Shown here: positions 1 through 13,200 of the stretch, piece by piece | How positions within the stretch are numbered: position 1 is the stretch's first letter | How the letters are laid out: the number at the start of each line of letters is the position of its first letter | DNA from: Tubiluchus corallicola | Lineage: Eukaryota > Priapulida > Priapulimorpha > Priapulimorphida > Tubiluchidae | Direction: 5' to 3' | DNA length: 60,000 bases | NCBI GenBank assembly: GCA_030141605.1 | Contig: JAQGDQ010000085.1 | Span: forward strand, 188,001 to 248,000 | Translations under genes and position numbers: made by a program | The notes under the pieces: generated by a model | Databases searched by the model: none | Told to the model about the DNA's origin: nothing | The model's input: the letters and a program-made list of their open reading frames with translations, nothing else

Positions 1-3000
1 CAAAAATCGCCCGCCACAGAAAGCAGCATAAACGATCAACACACGGCCTGTGTCACGACAAGTTTAAATAGAAGAGAAGACTAAAAACAAAGACAGGGTA
101 AAATGTTCACTCCTCAGTCGACCTGTAATAAAATAAATGCAAAAACATTAATCTAGAGCACTCTTGCGGTCACACAAATGGAATATCTAAGCAGTAATGC
201 ATAAGAAATAATTCCACTTTTATATTTAATATTAATTTTAATGCTGAAGTATTGAAAAATGTGTAAATGACCAGTTGTAGACTACCACTATGGTAAATAT
301 TATGCAACAAACTTCCAAAAATTCCAAAAAAGTTAAATTCTACCCGTTAAAGGACGTATTGCGTGTTATCAAAAACTTGTGAATGCAAAGCAATTGCAAT
401 GCTGCAGTAAAACGAATGCAACAAATAAACTAGATTGATACTATTCAGCTGCATGAGCATTTAAAATTAAGAATAACAGACTAACAGACAAGCAAACAAA
501 CACAAGCCACTCTACCACAGCCAAGCCCATCAAAAGCTAATGGATTAATGAATGTGCAAAAAACAATAAATTAGTGACAACCTACAATAACTGTGGACTT
601 GTAAATGCTTTTGCAAACTTTGTTAAAAAAATGCTGTAAAATCTAGAGAAAAAATGTAAGTCTACCACACAAAGCAAATCGCATTTTAGAATTGCTAACA
701 GCATCTAACAGTGCTCTAATTTATGGCTCCATTTCCCTACAGAGTCAAAATGAATGTTTTCGGGAAAAAGGACATGGTAACAAACACTACAGATTGCGTG
801 AAAGAGAAAGCAAAACATTTTAAGCCAATCCCACAATTAAAAAACAAGGAAAAAACACAATGTTTCAAACGACTGCCAGTTTATTTTCAGGTGAAAGAAA
901 GCAGGAAGAAAATCACATAAAATTACTAATATTTATTAAATTATTTTATCTTATTAAATAATTAATACATAAAGACATTGCACTAAAAAGATACAATCGC
1001 AAAGAAACAACACAGCAAATAAAAAAAACGTGGAAGTATAAAATCACAGGCCATGATCACAGCACAGGTGAGATAAAACAGAAACTTACAAATGTCTAAC
1101 AGGAAATCATAGTTTTACACAAGAAAAAAGTTGTCAAAACATTGGCCCATAAAGTTGGGAGAAAAAGACAAAAAATAAAACTGTATATGACTAATCAGAA
1201 GAGGTAGATGAAAAACTGCATATCGACTATATTATAGTAAGAGGTCTACTTAGCCAGGCATTACTGGCTTTTACTTCAAGCAAAGCCCACATGCTATCAA
1301 ATTAACAACAGTATTAGTACTAATTTTAGGTCTTTTTTTCTTTTTTCTTTCACCTTAAGATAAACTGCATCAAGTTTGAAATTTTGTGGTTTTTAATTGC
1401 AGAATTTTTCATTAATTGCCACTAAGTATTAAATTTGGGTTATAAAGCGAAGCATCTCTCTCATGCAAGCTTATACAGCATTAGAGAAAGCATGCCTGTA
1501 ATGAAAAATTTAATCAATGAGAAGTTTTCCATGATAAAACTCCAAAATAAAAGAATGTTGTTAGCATTTTGTGTTGTAAGTGAAACTAAAATGCATGCAG
1601 CAATGTCTTATGAATGGTGTAAATAAAAAAGTACCGAAGTGTTTTCTTGATTGTCAACAATACAAGTAATCTCCTATCATTAATTCCACATTGTAAAAAC
1701 AACAGTGCAAAAATATCAAGAATTTCGTAAAGGGATACCACCACCTAGTGCAAATGTAATTAACAAAGTTTTAACTCTTTGTGCACATTTATACAAGAAA
1801 AATGGAATGAGAATGAATGCATCACATTTAACTACCATGTATGATTTAAAAATAATATGCAAAAATTAGTCACAAAAAAAATAAACTTGAAATATTTTCC
1901 AGATTTAGTTAAGAAAACGTAACGAAGCAAAAACGTGGAGTAACAAGCAACAGCCAACAACTAGTAAAGCAATTGCACTTCATAAAGTTACACATGACTA
2001 AAAACATATTAGCAGGTAACACTCGCATAAGCGACCATTTATTACTGACATTATGGATTAATTAAATAAATTCTAAAGGAAGTAGCAATGCTTTACCAAT
2101 TTGTTGACGTTGCAAAAAATGCTATCGAGTGCTTTAGAAAAGGTCGTCATACATTACCATAACGATACCAGCACATCGCTATCTCAATGATTTAAATAGA
2201 ACATAGCGATTCTCTACTTGCCTTTTTCTGAAAATAACCGTAAGCGAAGACTGCGATTAGAGAAAGCATTCACTATACAACATTAGTAAATCTAAACTAG
2301 ACTATGATGAACAGCCAATTAATGCTCGTTCGAATGCGAACAACTTCACTTTAATGTTGCATATCATGTTATACTAAAAAACCAAAAAGGTCAAATTTAA
2401 AGGTAAAAACAAGAGTTAATTAGTTAATTAAAAGAGCTAACTGTAACTTCAAATTTGGCACTAATTTCATTAGATTTCACAGCTTCTTAGTGAAATCGGG
2501 CCTCAAATGTTGAAATTTTCCCAGACCATTTTGTTCAGTTTTGTTTGCGAAACTCTGAAAATCGCAGGCTAAATAAATGTGCTAGCAACGGCTTCCTTGG
2601 ATACCGCATTGTTTCTCTAACGCGGAGTTTGTAAACAATGCACACAGTGAAATGTAACACGTGATAACCAAACACAAACGCTGCTTTAACTAAGAAACGG
2701 AGATTTTGTCGGCATCATCTAACGAATAAAACGTGCAACATCAACTTCCAGATATTCTTCGGAAATGACGCCTTCACGAGAGATTTCCTCTTGTACAAAA
2801 CCAAACAAAGTTAAAAGTACGAGAAAATCTTAGTTAGTCAAAAGAGTTTTTTCTTCCTGTTTTTTTTTGTGTAGCACAAAATTCTCTGTATTTGACCTGT
2901 TAGTACCATGGTTCAGTAATTGTAAGGCTATTAGAAACTGCCAATAATGCACTTTAACTACATGCACTATAAAAACTGCAAGTTATATTGTAAAGTTGAT

Positions 3001-3324
3001 GATATTATGATGACATGCAATGATCATCTTGATGAGCCTCCAAATGTGATTTATAAAGAGTTAATCATTTAATTGAGTTACTGCTTCTTAAGTAAGCAGG
3101 TAAACGTACCACAGTCATTGATTCGATGGGAACTACTGTGTTTCAGTTGTCCACCGTTACTGAAATAATACACTGCATATATTTCTTGACAGTTACAGTA
3201 GTATTATTTATGGTAGAGGTTTAATTTTCCTTTTACACTGCATAACTTGAATTCTGCAATAACAATGTAACAAATTTACACAAGAGTCAAAAACAACCGA
3301 CAAGCAAAAGGTTTTATTACTTAC
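1..3324 (-). other. GLT1 intron, partial: no exon found
   Basis: Follows the donor of exon 30. I read it on the minus strand looking for the small-subunit start (an RGF-type motif, CxxC clusters, GxGxxG) and found nothing that fits. It is AT-rich, with short unrelated frames only, and holds one copy of a diverged repeat (2382-2850). Confidence 0.6.
2382..2850 (-). repeat. Diverged interspersed repeat, copy 1 (family A)
   Basis: Read on the minus strand, this segment aligns along most of its length with the plus strand at 21810-22250. Shared landmarks include ACTTTTAACTTT, TTTCCGAAGAA, ATCACGTG, CATTGTTTACA, AGCACATTT, AAATTTGACCTT and GTTAGCTCTTTT. A 32-residue frame here ends in a TAG and contains REGVISEEYLEVDVARF. 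It lies in a GLT1 intron. Confidence 0.75.
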
Positions 3325-6300
3325 TTTATGTGCTCTCCTGTGTTTTGCTCCTTTTCCTCTTTCCTCTTCATCAATCATGTCTTCTTTAAACTCGTTGATG
3401 AGTGTTTCGCTTTGTTTCTCCTCCATCTCTTGCTCAAACTTCTCCTTTTGTGGTTCAGCCATGCTCTGCTCCAGTTCTAGGGTAGCAAGGGCCCGTCGGA
3501 ACTCGTGTGGGAAAACCTGCATAACAAAAACTCCATTAAAGGACAAGAAAACACTAATCGTAAATAAATCTTTAAAAATTCGCTTTGAAATTTTATATCA
3601 CTTACAGACTGAGTTGTTAAGCACTGAGCTTGTATTAGCAGCAGCATCACTGTATAAAACCCATGAATTTAAACCTCCGCAAAGATAATTAGATGCAACC
3701 ATTTTGATGGTAAGTCATTTGAAACAAGTCTAGATAACACTGTGTAAAATTTAAAAAAATCACCACAGCATCCTCATAGTGCATACTTCGCTAACTAAGG
3801 AAAAGTATGAATTACTGCATCTTGCCAATAAAATTAAAAATACGTTTTTGGTGAGTCAGAGCATAACACTGGAAAGGTAAGACAATGACATTCTACCAGT
3901 TGGCACGACTTTTTAAACTACTAAGCCTTTTCTTCCCTTTTAAACAAATCAAATGCAGTAAACATTGATATTCATTAACATTTTGAAAACTTTGTCTCAG
4001 TTTTGCCATGTTGCAAAAGTCACTGTTAACTCTTTACTTTTACCAGCTTCCTACGTGCTGCTGATGATAAGAGTAAGTCTGTAAAATAATGAGTAAAAAG
4101 CATCAAGTTTGTGGCAGTAAACTCTTTTCGAATGCAAAAATTTGTCAAGCATCTTCAGTATATTTCTAAACATAAATTTGCAAATGTAGACTAGCATTTT
4201 ATTTCAGTTAAACTATTTTCTTTCAATCATTTACTCAAACACACATCTAACTGATGAACATCCTTAAAACAAACTAAGCTCCTTCAAACCTGAAACCTTC
4301 ATCGCTAGGGAATATGGTAGTCTAATGATCTTAGATGTGCATCATGTAAGCAGAAGGTTCCTGGTTCAAATCCAGGCAACGGTTTATCTTTCCACATTTC
4401 CCACTTTTCAATACTGGTTTCAAACTTTAATTAATTATGGGTTTGTGATATCATGTAATATCGTTTTGACATTAATATTATTTAATAATACCTTCAGACC
4501 TAGTAATTTATGTCAAATCAGTTACATTAAAACCTTGAAACAAAGTCAAACTAATAAAACTATAACTAAGACAAGCATTCACCTTTACAAATTGCTTAAT
4601 CGCTTTTTCATAATTATCCAATATCTCCTGAGCGAGCACAGAGCCCGTTTTCTCTACAAAGTCTGTCAAAGTCCTTTTGATAAGGCTTATGTCATCAGGT
4701 AATTCTAAAGACTCCAGGGCTACTGTCTCCGTGTTGCACTTGTTCGGGAAAATTCCCGCTTTATCATAAACGAATGCTATACCACCGGACATGCCTGCAG
4801 CGAAATTGCGGCCTGTTGGTCCAAGAATAAATGCATGTCCACCGGTCATGTATTCACAACAATGATCTCCAACTCCCTAAAAATATTAACAGTGCTAGGT
4901 TTACAAGCCATCACCAGCACATAGTGTAGTACAGGCAATAAAAAAGCCAGAAGTAAAGAATGATTGAGTTGTCAATGCAAGGTCTGTTATGAGAATAACA
5001 TCATAAGTACTTGACATTAACATTAACAACCATCACAAATTGACGTGTGGGAGACATAAGTAACAGAAAACACATTGGCAGGTTACTGAAACTTGACTGT
5101 CAGAAAGGAAAATTAATATGAATATATCGCATGCCTTCCAGTGTAACCAAAGAGTAGACTGGCAACCTCATTAAAACACAATTGTCACAACATTAATTTG
5201 GAATGGTATATTCAGTATCACATGCATAAATTCCAAAAATTCTTTAAGTAGTCGCTATAGTGTAGACAAATCTCAAAACCTGTTAGTCTAAACTCTGCTA
5301 ACAAGTGCAAGCTTGTTTCTAATGATGAGATATTTTTAGAAATGCTTAAAAGTACTACTTTTCAGCACAATTAGAAAAAACAAACTACACATCAAAGAGC
5401 CAGCCTCTAGGAATCATATGTTTATTGAGCGTAGTTTATCGTTTCAGCTGTCATAGCCATTCCAATACTCATTTATTGATTTATAGTACTGAAAATGGCT
5501 ATGATGGCTGAAATGATCGTCTACGCTCAATAAACATGTTTGATACAAACTATGCACGAGTTTTAATAGAATGACAGTGAGTCAAGCTGAATTAAGCCTG
5601 CTTAACATCCAGGAACAAAGAGACATATAGGACTTAAGAAAAAACGTCTGAGCAGCCTTTCACATGTATAATAATCAGAATAAGTGAAATAATTATCATT
5701 AAGAATTAACTGTCATAATAATCATTAAAAATTAAGAATTATAATACGGACATTACCTTAACTATGTGACCTACAGTTACTGCACAGTAAGCCTCTTCTA
5801 ATATCTTGCAAAATAAAGAAAATATTAGGGATTTACCTCAATTACAGCAGTTGCTCCAGAATTTCTTACACAGAACCGCTCCGCAGACTGACCACGGAAG
5901 TACGCAATTCCTCCTGTGGCACCGTACAGGCAAACGTTTCCGACTATGATGTTGTCATCTGTTTTAAAACCCTCAGCTGAGTCTTTAGGAGGGTAAACAT
6001 AAACTTTACCTCCAGATAAGCCCTGTGAAGCAAAACGAACCCAATGTATACTATACAATAACACGCAATTTCATATTGTTTATAGGAATGAAAATGCTAA
6101 TGCGATTGCAAGAACTCAAAAGTGAATGTTAAATATAACTCACCTTGCCCACGTAGTCACAGGCATCTCCTTCGAGTTCTAGTGTAACACCCTTTTGCAA
6201 GAAAGCTCCAAAACTTTGACCAGCTGAACCGCTCAACTTTACGTAAATACTTCAATACAAAAATCAAAACACGATTAAAAACTCAACATAAAACATAACA

Positions 6301-7296
6301 AAGTTGTACGTAGCATTCTAACTTAATATATACTAGTATCTACGGACTGGGTGTATATAGAAAAAATGACGAGTGTTAATAAAACTGCTATAAAAACTGG
6401 CAGAAAGTAAAAATTAAATGTGTGCTTGCATAGCAAGAACAACTGGAAGCTGCCAGTTAAGCTTTTTTTACTTATTCACAAATCCTGAACCTCCTTTTTA
6501 TGAAGGATCATTTTGATACTAAGTTCAGTGCTCTATGTTATTTCTAACCTGAGCTAATCCATATTGAAGTTGAAGAGCAGGCTGCACACAGAAAAACATA
6601 ATCTTAAGAAAATCACTGTTAAAGTTTGCATTTGTTTTTTGTCGCGCTTCTATAAACAAAAACACTTGGCAACCGTACGAATAAGTGGTTGTTATGGACT
6701 TTGCAAGAGCACATGGAAGTTATGTTTAAATCCAGTAGACTCTTCCAGAGGAAGCTCTCAGGCTTGGCAGTGGAAAAAAAACTGTAAGCAAAATGTAAGC
6801 ACAAGCTAATATCGGAGTTTGCAAATAGGAGTTTTTCACAGTTGCAGTACTAGTTTTTAGCCAGAGAAGAGGGTATCAGGTTATAAATTTTTTAAGAATT
6901 TTTGAACATTTTTCTGATGATTAGATACTATTCTACTTTGAAGCATCATAACGCAGTTTAGCTATGACGACTTGCAGATGGCTTTGGTTTGTTGAGGCAA
7001 TTTACCACTTCAAGTTTGTAGAATTTTCTCCATATAACAGGCAATATTTTACTAGCAAAAAGCGATTAAAGAATGTCCTGCTTGTCAGAATTTGTTTTTA
7101 AATCAAGACTAGTATATTCACTTAATCAATATTAGTACCTATCATCTGGCAAGCCATTTTCTTTATACTTTAACGAAATATGATGGCTGAGAGTAGCGCC
7201 AAATGTTCTATCAACATTGTTGATTTTCAGCTCCATCTTCAATTCAGAAATTTTGCCTTCCAGAACGGGCATGGCAGCCGATATCAGCTGATTCTC
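3325..7296 (-). CDS. GLT1: GLT1 exons 26-30: GXGXG domain and start of linker to small subunit (residues 1255-1566)
   Basis: The right-handed beta-helix (GXGXG) domain packs the amidotransferase against the synthase domain. Exon 26 has [17 protein letters not shown]. Exon 27 has [14 protein letters not shown]. Exon 28 has [26 protein letters not shown] and [14 protein letters not shown]. Exon 29 has [27 protein letters not shown] and the tail ending in QFVK. Exon 30 starts [10 protein letters not shown] and runs into a charged Glu/Lys-rich linker ([13 protein letters not shown]) that ends at a donor at 3323-3324. In fused eukaryotic GOGAT this linker precedes the NAD(P)H-dependent small-subunit domain, which is not seen in positions 1-3324. 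Confidence 0.93.
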
Positions 7297-10200
7297 CTAC
7301 AAAACAGAAATGTTTTATTCAATGTTAATAGTATTTTCAGTAAAACATATTTTCCATTGTTACTGCAAAACTTTCTCATTGTCATATAAAAAGAAGTGGC
7401 TTCAACTACATGAAAATATAATTTTTAACTCTTTTGCAAGCATTTTACGTAAAAAAATTTCTCCTCAAAATACGTGTGGCCTAAATGTATCTAGAAAATT
7501 GAAGCTACATATTTCTGGAAGTGTCATTAATTAGTTAGATTATGACTGTGATTGCCACAAGAATGTTCATAAACCATTGCGGTTTATTTTTGACAAATAC
7601 TAGCCATTGCGGTTAATGATATCGTTAGTTGCCAGCAAATTTGAGAAAAGTATTTATAGATATGTTGCAGTTGCATTTCTAGATATAGGTTAAAGAAAGC
7701 AGTTGTACTCAATGCATTACCCTTGCATTTTAACGTGAAGGTCTTTCCCTGGTATGTGTACTCAAATTATTTCGGCCTACGGTCTAAACACCCATCTTAT
7801 GTGTTACTAACCGCTCAGTTGGCGACAAAAAGCTGCCAATGTGAGACAGCTGTAATGATATACAAAGAAGAAAAGTAAGGAAAAAAACAAACCAGTCTTT
7901 TCTCTAGCTGGAAATCTTGAGGTATGCTGCCACCGACAACGTTCACTCCACTGCGCAGGTTGCCAGCATACTCTAGTATAGGATCAAAGTTTAACAGAGC
8001 AGCTTTCTTACTGATTGGAACCTGATTAACGGTCAATAAATCAGCTCTTCCTATCATTTCCTGGATAGAACGTACACCCATCTTTGCCATGTACTGACGC
8101 ACCTGCAAATATTGCATGGAAAAAGTATGAAGCCCGGTCTACTAACATTGAACAACGAGTAGATAAACCACAACAGGCGCAACAACTTGACAACTTTTAA
8201 CAATCAGCGGAATTTTCTTTCTTCTTTTACATTTTCTCATCTCATTTACCTAGCATTGTTCACCTAATAAAAATAACATCATTCTGAAATTGATAGGGAA
8301 AAAATGAAAAAATAAATTCATTTTTCGCTGAAAAAAGTGGCTTTCTTAAGAATTAATCGAGAACAAAATCTGCAAAACTAGCAACTAAGGGATGAATCTG
8401 CTGCTATGAGCACTGAGCATTCCTCACAATCTCATTGTGATTGACAGCACAATACTCATTAATGTTAACATTAACAGCAGTGTACACTACGTGCTTATGA
8501 GACTTAGCAAGTACGTAGAAAAATGTCGCGTTAGATTAGTTTAGCAAGGATAACATTCTAACATCACACTTATATTTCAAGTACTGTTCCTGACATTTTC
8601 AAGTACTACTCTTGGCAATAAAGTTTTTAGAAACAGAACTGGCAAGTATGAATTGTATATATTTACCCATGTCAACTGCACGGTCAATTAAGACATGAAT
8701 GTTTTGGTACTCTCTCTGATTTTTATTCTAACTTCCAGTAGATACCTCCTAATGAGAACTTTGTGTTTTTGAATTCGTCATAAAATGTCGAAGTTATAAA
8801 AATTAATGCTAGTTGGACCAGAAAATCTTTAAATGCCGACTTGACTGAGATAACTCAAAGGAAGCCTGACTGATTAATTGCAATAATTGTAAAATAATTA
8901 GTCTATGATATTAAGCCTGTATATATGTTGCTCTATTGTATGCACTTATGTGGTTGACCCGTTATACCATAGACATGTGATTTCTTTGTATTGTTGTAGT
9001 CTGTTGAATTTGTTACTTTTTTTATGTCTAGTGTTTACAATTTTTTCTCTTTAGTGTCCTGTTCTATGATTCAGTAAATATTATATATACTGTGGCAAGC
9101 AAGTGATATTATTACATTACCTTCAACCATAAGCATTAAGACTTTAATAAAGCTGTAGAAGCTCGTTTAACGTGAACAAAAACACAAACCCGTATGCAGC
9201 TTTTGATAAACTATCACAATGCCTACTAAAGTGTGACAGGAAATTTAGCAGTCACATCTAAACAAACTTTAGCTGACATTTCAAACAGAAGCATAAAACT
9301 TGAGAGACAGATAAATGTGTGATCACGAAATTAATAATCCAACAAGAAAATCTGTAGGCATGGTCATTAATCTATCAGAAGCAGTAGCTAAGGTCATTAA
9401 TTAATATGAAACAAAAGCCTTCCATCACAAGACAAGAAAACTACAGCTATATGTACCTCTTCAGCTAACATGAACAAGTACGTAACCACATGTTCTGGTG
9501 TTCCAGTGAACATCTTACGCAGCACTGGATCCTGTGTAGCAATGCCAACCGGACACGTGTTCAAATGACATTTCCTCATCATAGTACAGCCCATGGCCAC
9601 CAGTGGCGCTGTAGACATGCCATATTCATCTGCCCCCAAGAGCGCTGCGATTACAACATCACGTCCTAAAAAATATTTTGTAATTTTATTGACAAATAAA
9701 ACAAGTTCAAGTGAGCTGTAATCCCAAAATCAAAATGACACATCCAACGTGGATCAAACAAACCATGAACCTTGATTTTACAAGTTTATATAACCCCAAC
9801 AGACATTGATGTTTTTTCAACGTATCATTATTACGATTACACAAATAATTCATTGTTATTATCAAACAAAAGACTCATAAATTAAATAACTGACCTTTTT
9901 CTGGCAAATTTCGAACATGTGCTTTGCCTTAAAGATTACCATGTTTCGCGCGTCTTAGGCTCGAGTGAGCGAGAATGACGTACGTAGATCAAAAAGCGTC
10001 TTTGGTCATCAATGTTTCTTTGGTCATCAACTCATAACGTCAGTCCTCTCGCGCAACGAAAAATAGCGGTTCTTTAAATTTAATACCGCTAACAAAGAAG
10101 TGATAAAAAATCAAAAGAAACGAGTTTTACAGTAAGTTTATAATAAAATAAATTGAATGTTCGTAACGAGAGTAGAAATTTAAGTTATAAAAGCTTATAT

Positions 10201-13200
10201 TACAGTGTGCGTTACTTGACGTTAAAGCAAACAATCTACAGAAACAAGAACAACAATAACAAAAGTACTGCACGTCTCATCAAAATAGTAATATAGCAGT
10301 ACTACCCACTGATAAATGTATAATCTACCAAAGTTTACCTGATCTAATCTGCCCATCAACCTGCAACACCACACGAGATCTCAGATCATTCAGTACAAGA
10401 GTCTGGTGGGTTTCAGCAATGCCCAGTTCCCATGGCAACCCTGCAAACTTTATACCCGTCCAGCTACTTGCCCCTGTTCCGCCATCGTGACCAGAGATAA
10501 CAATGTGCTCCGACTTTCCCTGAAAATATACTCAACCTCATTAGGTTATGTTTATGTATTGTACTTTTGTATCAAATCACTTTGAAATTTTTTCAAACAA
10601 ACAAAGAAACTAATTAATTAAATTAGCTACTCACAATTCAAAAGCACTTTTTAATGGCATGAAATAGAATTAATGGACCTAAAAGTAACTTAAGTTAAGC
10701 ACACTTAACTGAACAGTATTAAGTTAATTATTGTTCAACATAAATTGTGGAGTTCAGTAATTCTAGCTTTTCCCAGTTAATATTCATCTAAAGGTTGAAA
10801 TTCAGCACTTATTCAGTACCACAGCTTCCACGTGTATTGTTAGAACATTCTTCTTTTGCCCACAGCCTTATCCGATGAACTCTTTGAACTTCGCAACAAA
10901 AAGACATTAAAAAACCTCCTACCTTTGCTACGCCTGCCGCCACCACCCCTACACCGACTTCGGACACCAATTTAACGCTGATTCTTGCTTTTGGGTTGCT
11001 GCATTTCAAATCATAGATTAACTGGGCAAGATCCTCAATGGAATAGATGTCATGATGAGGTGGTGGAGAAATCAATCCCACCCCAGGCACAGAGTTACGA
11101 GTCTTGGCAATTTCTCGGGTTACCTAACAACAAAAAATCAATAATCGAGTAACACTTTTACTCCTAAGTGCTTTTTAACAGTAACTTCATTGTCATGATG
11201 AGCTTCTGCCTCGCACAACCTCCAACAGCCAAGTAATTAAAAGTTGATTAATTAAAATTAGTGTGTAATGTTAATTAACAAAAATTAATCACTTTACCTT
11301 GTAACCAGGTAATTCTCCACCCTCTCCTGGTTTGGCTCCCTGTGCCATCTTTATCTGCAGATCATCAGCGTGACTGAGATAGGAGCTCGTGACTCCGAAA
11401 CGACCTGAAGCAACCTAAACACAACAAACTCAAAGTTAACAACACGGTAAATGCTCGCTGATCAAATTTCAAAGAAAAGATATTTTCTCAAAAGTTAACA
11501 CTCAGGTGTCCACTAAAACAGTGGAAACAGGAACATTAAACTTGCAATACATATTTAACTTCACCTCAATGTTTGGGACATCTACTTTTTTCTCATCTAA
11601 CTTTAATCTGTATTTATTTTTGCATCATCTGCATGCATATATCATCTACTTTCTTCAGCTTCTACATGCATCTACATTTATTTTTGAAACATCTACTTTC
11701 ACTTACTTAAATAAATAAAAACAACAGTGAGTAAATTATTAAAAAATTCTGTTAGTTCCTTTATCTTAGAAAGTAAAATTTTGTCAATTTTGTAGCTGAT
11801 TACGTGGCAGATGCCACATATGCAAAGGTAATAATTAACTAACCATCTACGTACGTCAGGTTTGCTACATATTCAGGACAATTAGATAAAATCATGACAT
11901 CTTTCAGCTGGTAGGGTCCATAGGAAAATATGCAAAGATATCTATAACAAACTGTTTGCGTACGTCTGGTTTCAGAATGAGGTGCCGCATATATTGTACA
12001 ATTACAGAAAATCATTGCATCTTTCAGTTGGTAGGGAACATAGAAAAATATTCTATGTTTTATTATTACAAGCTATTTAATAAGCTATTACAAGTTTTTG
12101 TCGCTGTTAGTTTTCGTGTATTATTTTTCCAAATGTTCATTCGTTTTTTCCTGTATTATAGAAAATGTTAAAAAATTTCTTTCGTTCCATTTGCATATTG
12201 AAAAGCAGTCATTCTTGTATTTCATTCGTGTATCTTGTATCGTGTACCGCACACTGCTTCACCTGTTTTATGGATGATCTGGTATTGAGATCTTCTTCTT
12301 GATCCTCGTACCGCTCTGGTTTCTCACCACCCTCACCAGTGTTGGACTTTGCACCAACACGGTTCATGGCAATGGCAAGTGTTGTATGAGCCTCCCACGA
12401 TATGCTGCCAAAACTCATGGCGCCCGTGGAAAATCGCTTTACAATTTCTTTAGCTGGTTCAACTTCTTCTATGTCTATCGCCATATCTGCATACCTAATC
12501 TCCAACTGACCCCTTAGAGTACAGAATCTGAAAAAGAGTGTTGCATTCAAAGTTGTTGAACAAACTGAATTGATGCTTTGGATGTCTCCTCCTTTTATTT
12601 CAGTCGTCAAGCCAAGAAAATTACAAAAATTTTACAGCTAAAAACTCCTGCCTCTAAAAAAGATTTTTGACTAAAAATAGTGTATTTTTCTGCAGCACTG
12701 AAATTTCTAACAAGTCACAAAACTCACTAGGTTTAATTAAATTATAGCAGTAATTCATTTTTCCAAGGGAGTTCTGCAAAACTGTTTGAACTTTAGAAAT
12801 TACTAGTAATTAATATTTAGAGAAACTAGACAAGATTTAACTTCAAAGTGTAATTGAAGAAATGAATTTTTATAATCACCATAATTTTTTCAAATAATAT
12901 GTTTATTGCAAGTCAAATTATTTAACAATCTCCTACTATTGATCAGAACGAGTAGATAAGCAACAATTTGATGGCAGAGGTTTAAAAAATATATTACGAA
13001 GTTTTAAAATACTTTCACCTATTTTGCAGCTCAGATGCATCTACGAATCTCTGGTACGCTTTTGTACTATTCATGCGCACGGCTTCCTGTAGATTAGCTA
13101 CAGAGATGGGATCGTTCACATGCTTTTCCCCACCCTGCCTCCAGTGGTAGTAACCAGGGTTGATGATTAATCTATTGTCTAGTTCTCTTTTAGCATATGC

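Larger units (their letters stand above)
6250..10922 (-). other. GLT1 introns between exons 27 and 22
   Basis: Introns 6250-7138, 7297-7892, 8103-9456, 9666-10338 and 10520-10922. Apart from the SINE fragment at 7525-7620 and the CpG-richer patch at 9944-10070, I see only AT-rich sequence. Confidence 0.6.

Noticed and set aside
4303-4382. Functional tRNA gene
   Set aside because: A and B boxes are present, but the acceptor, D and anticodon arms do not pair well, and related copies with the same flank occur elsewhere; SINE-like is the better reading.
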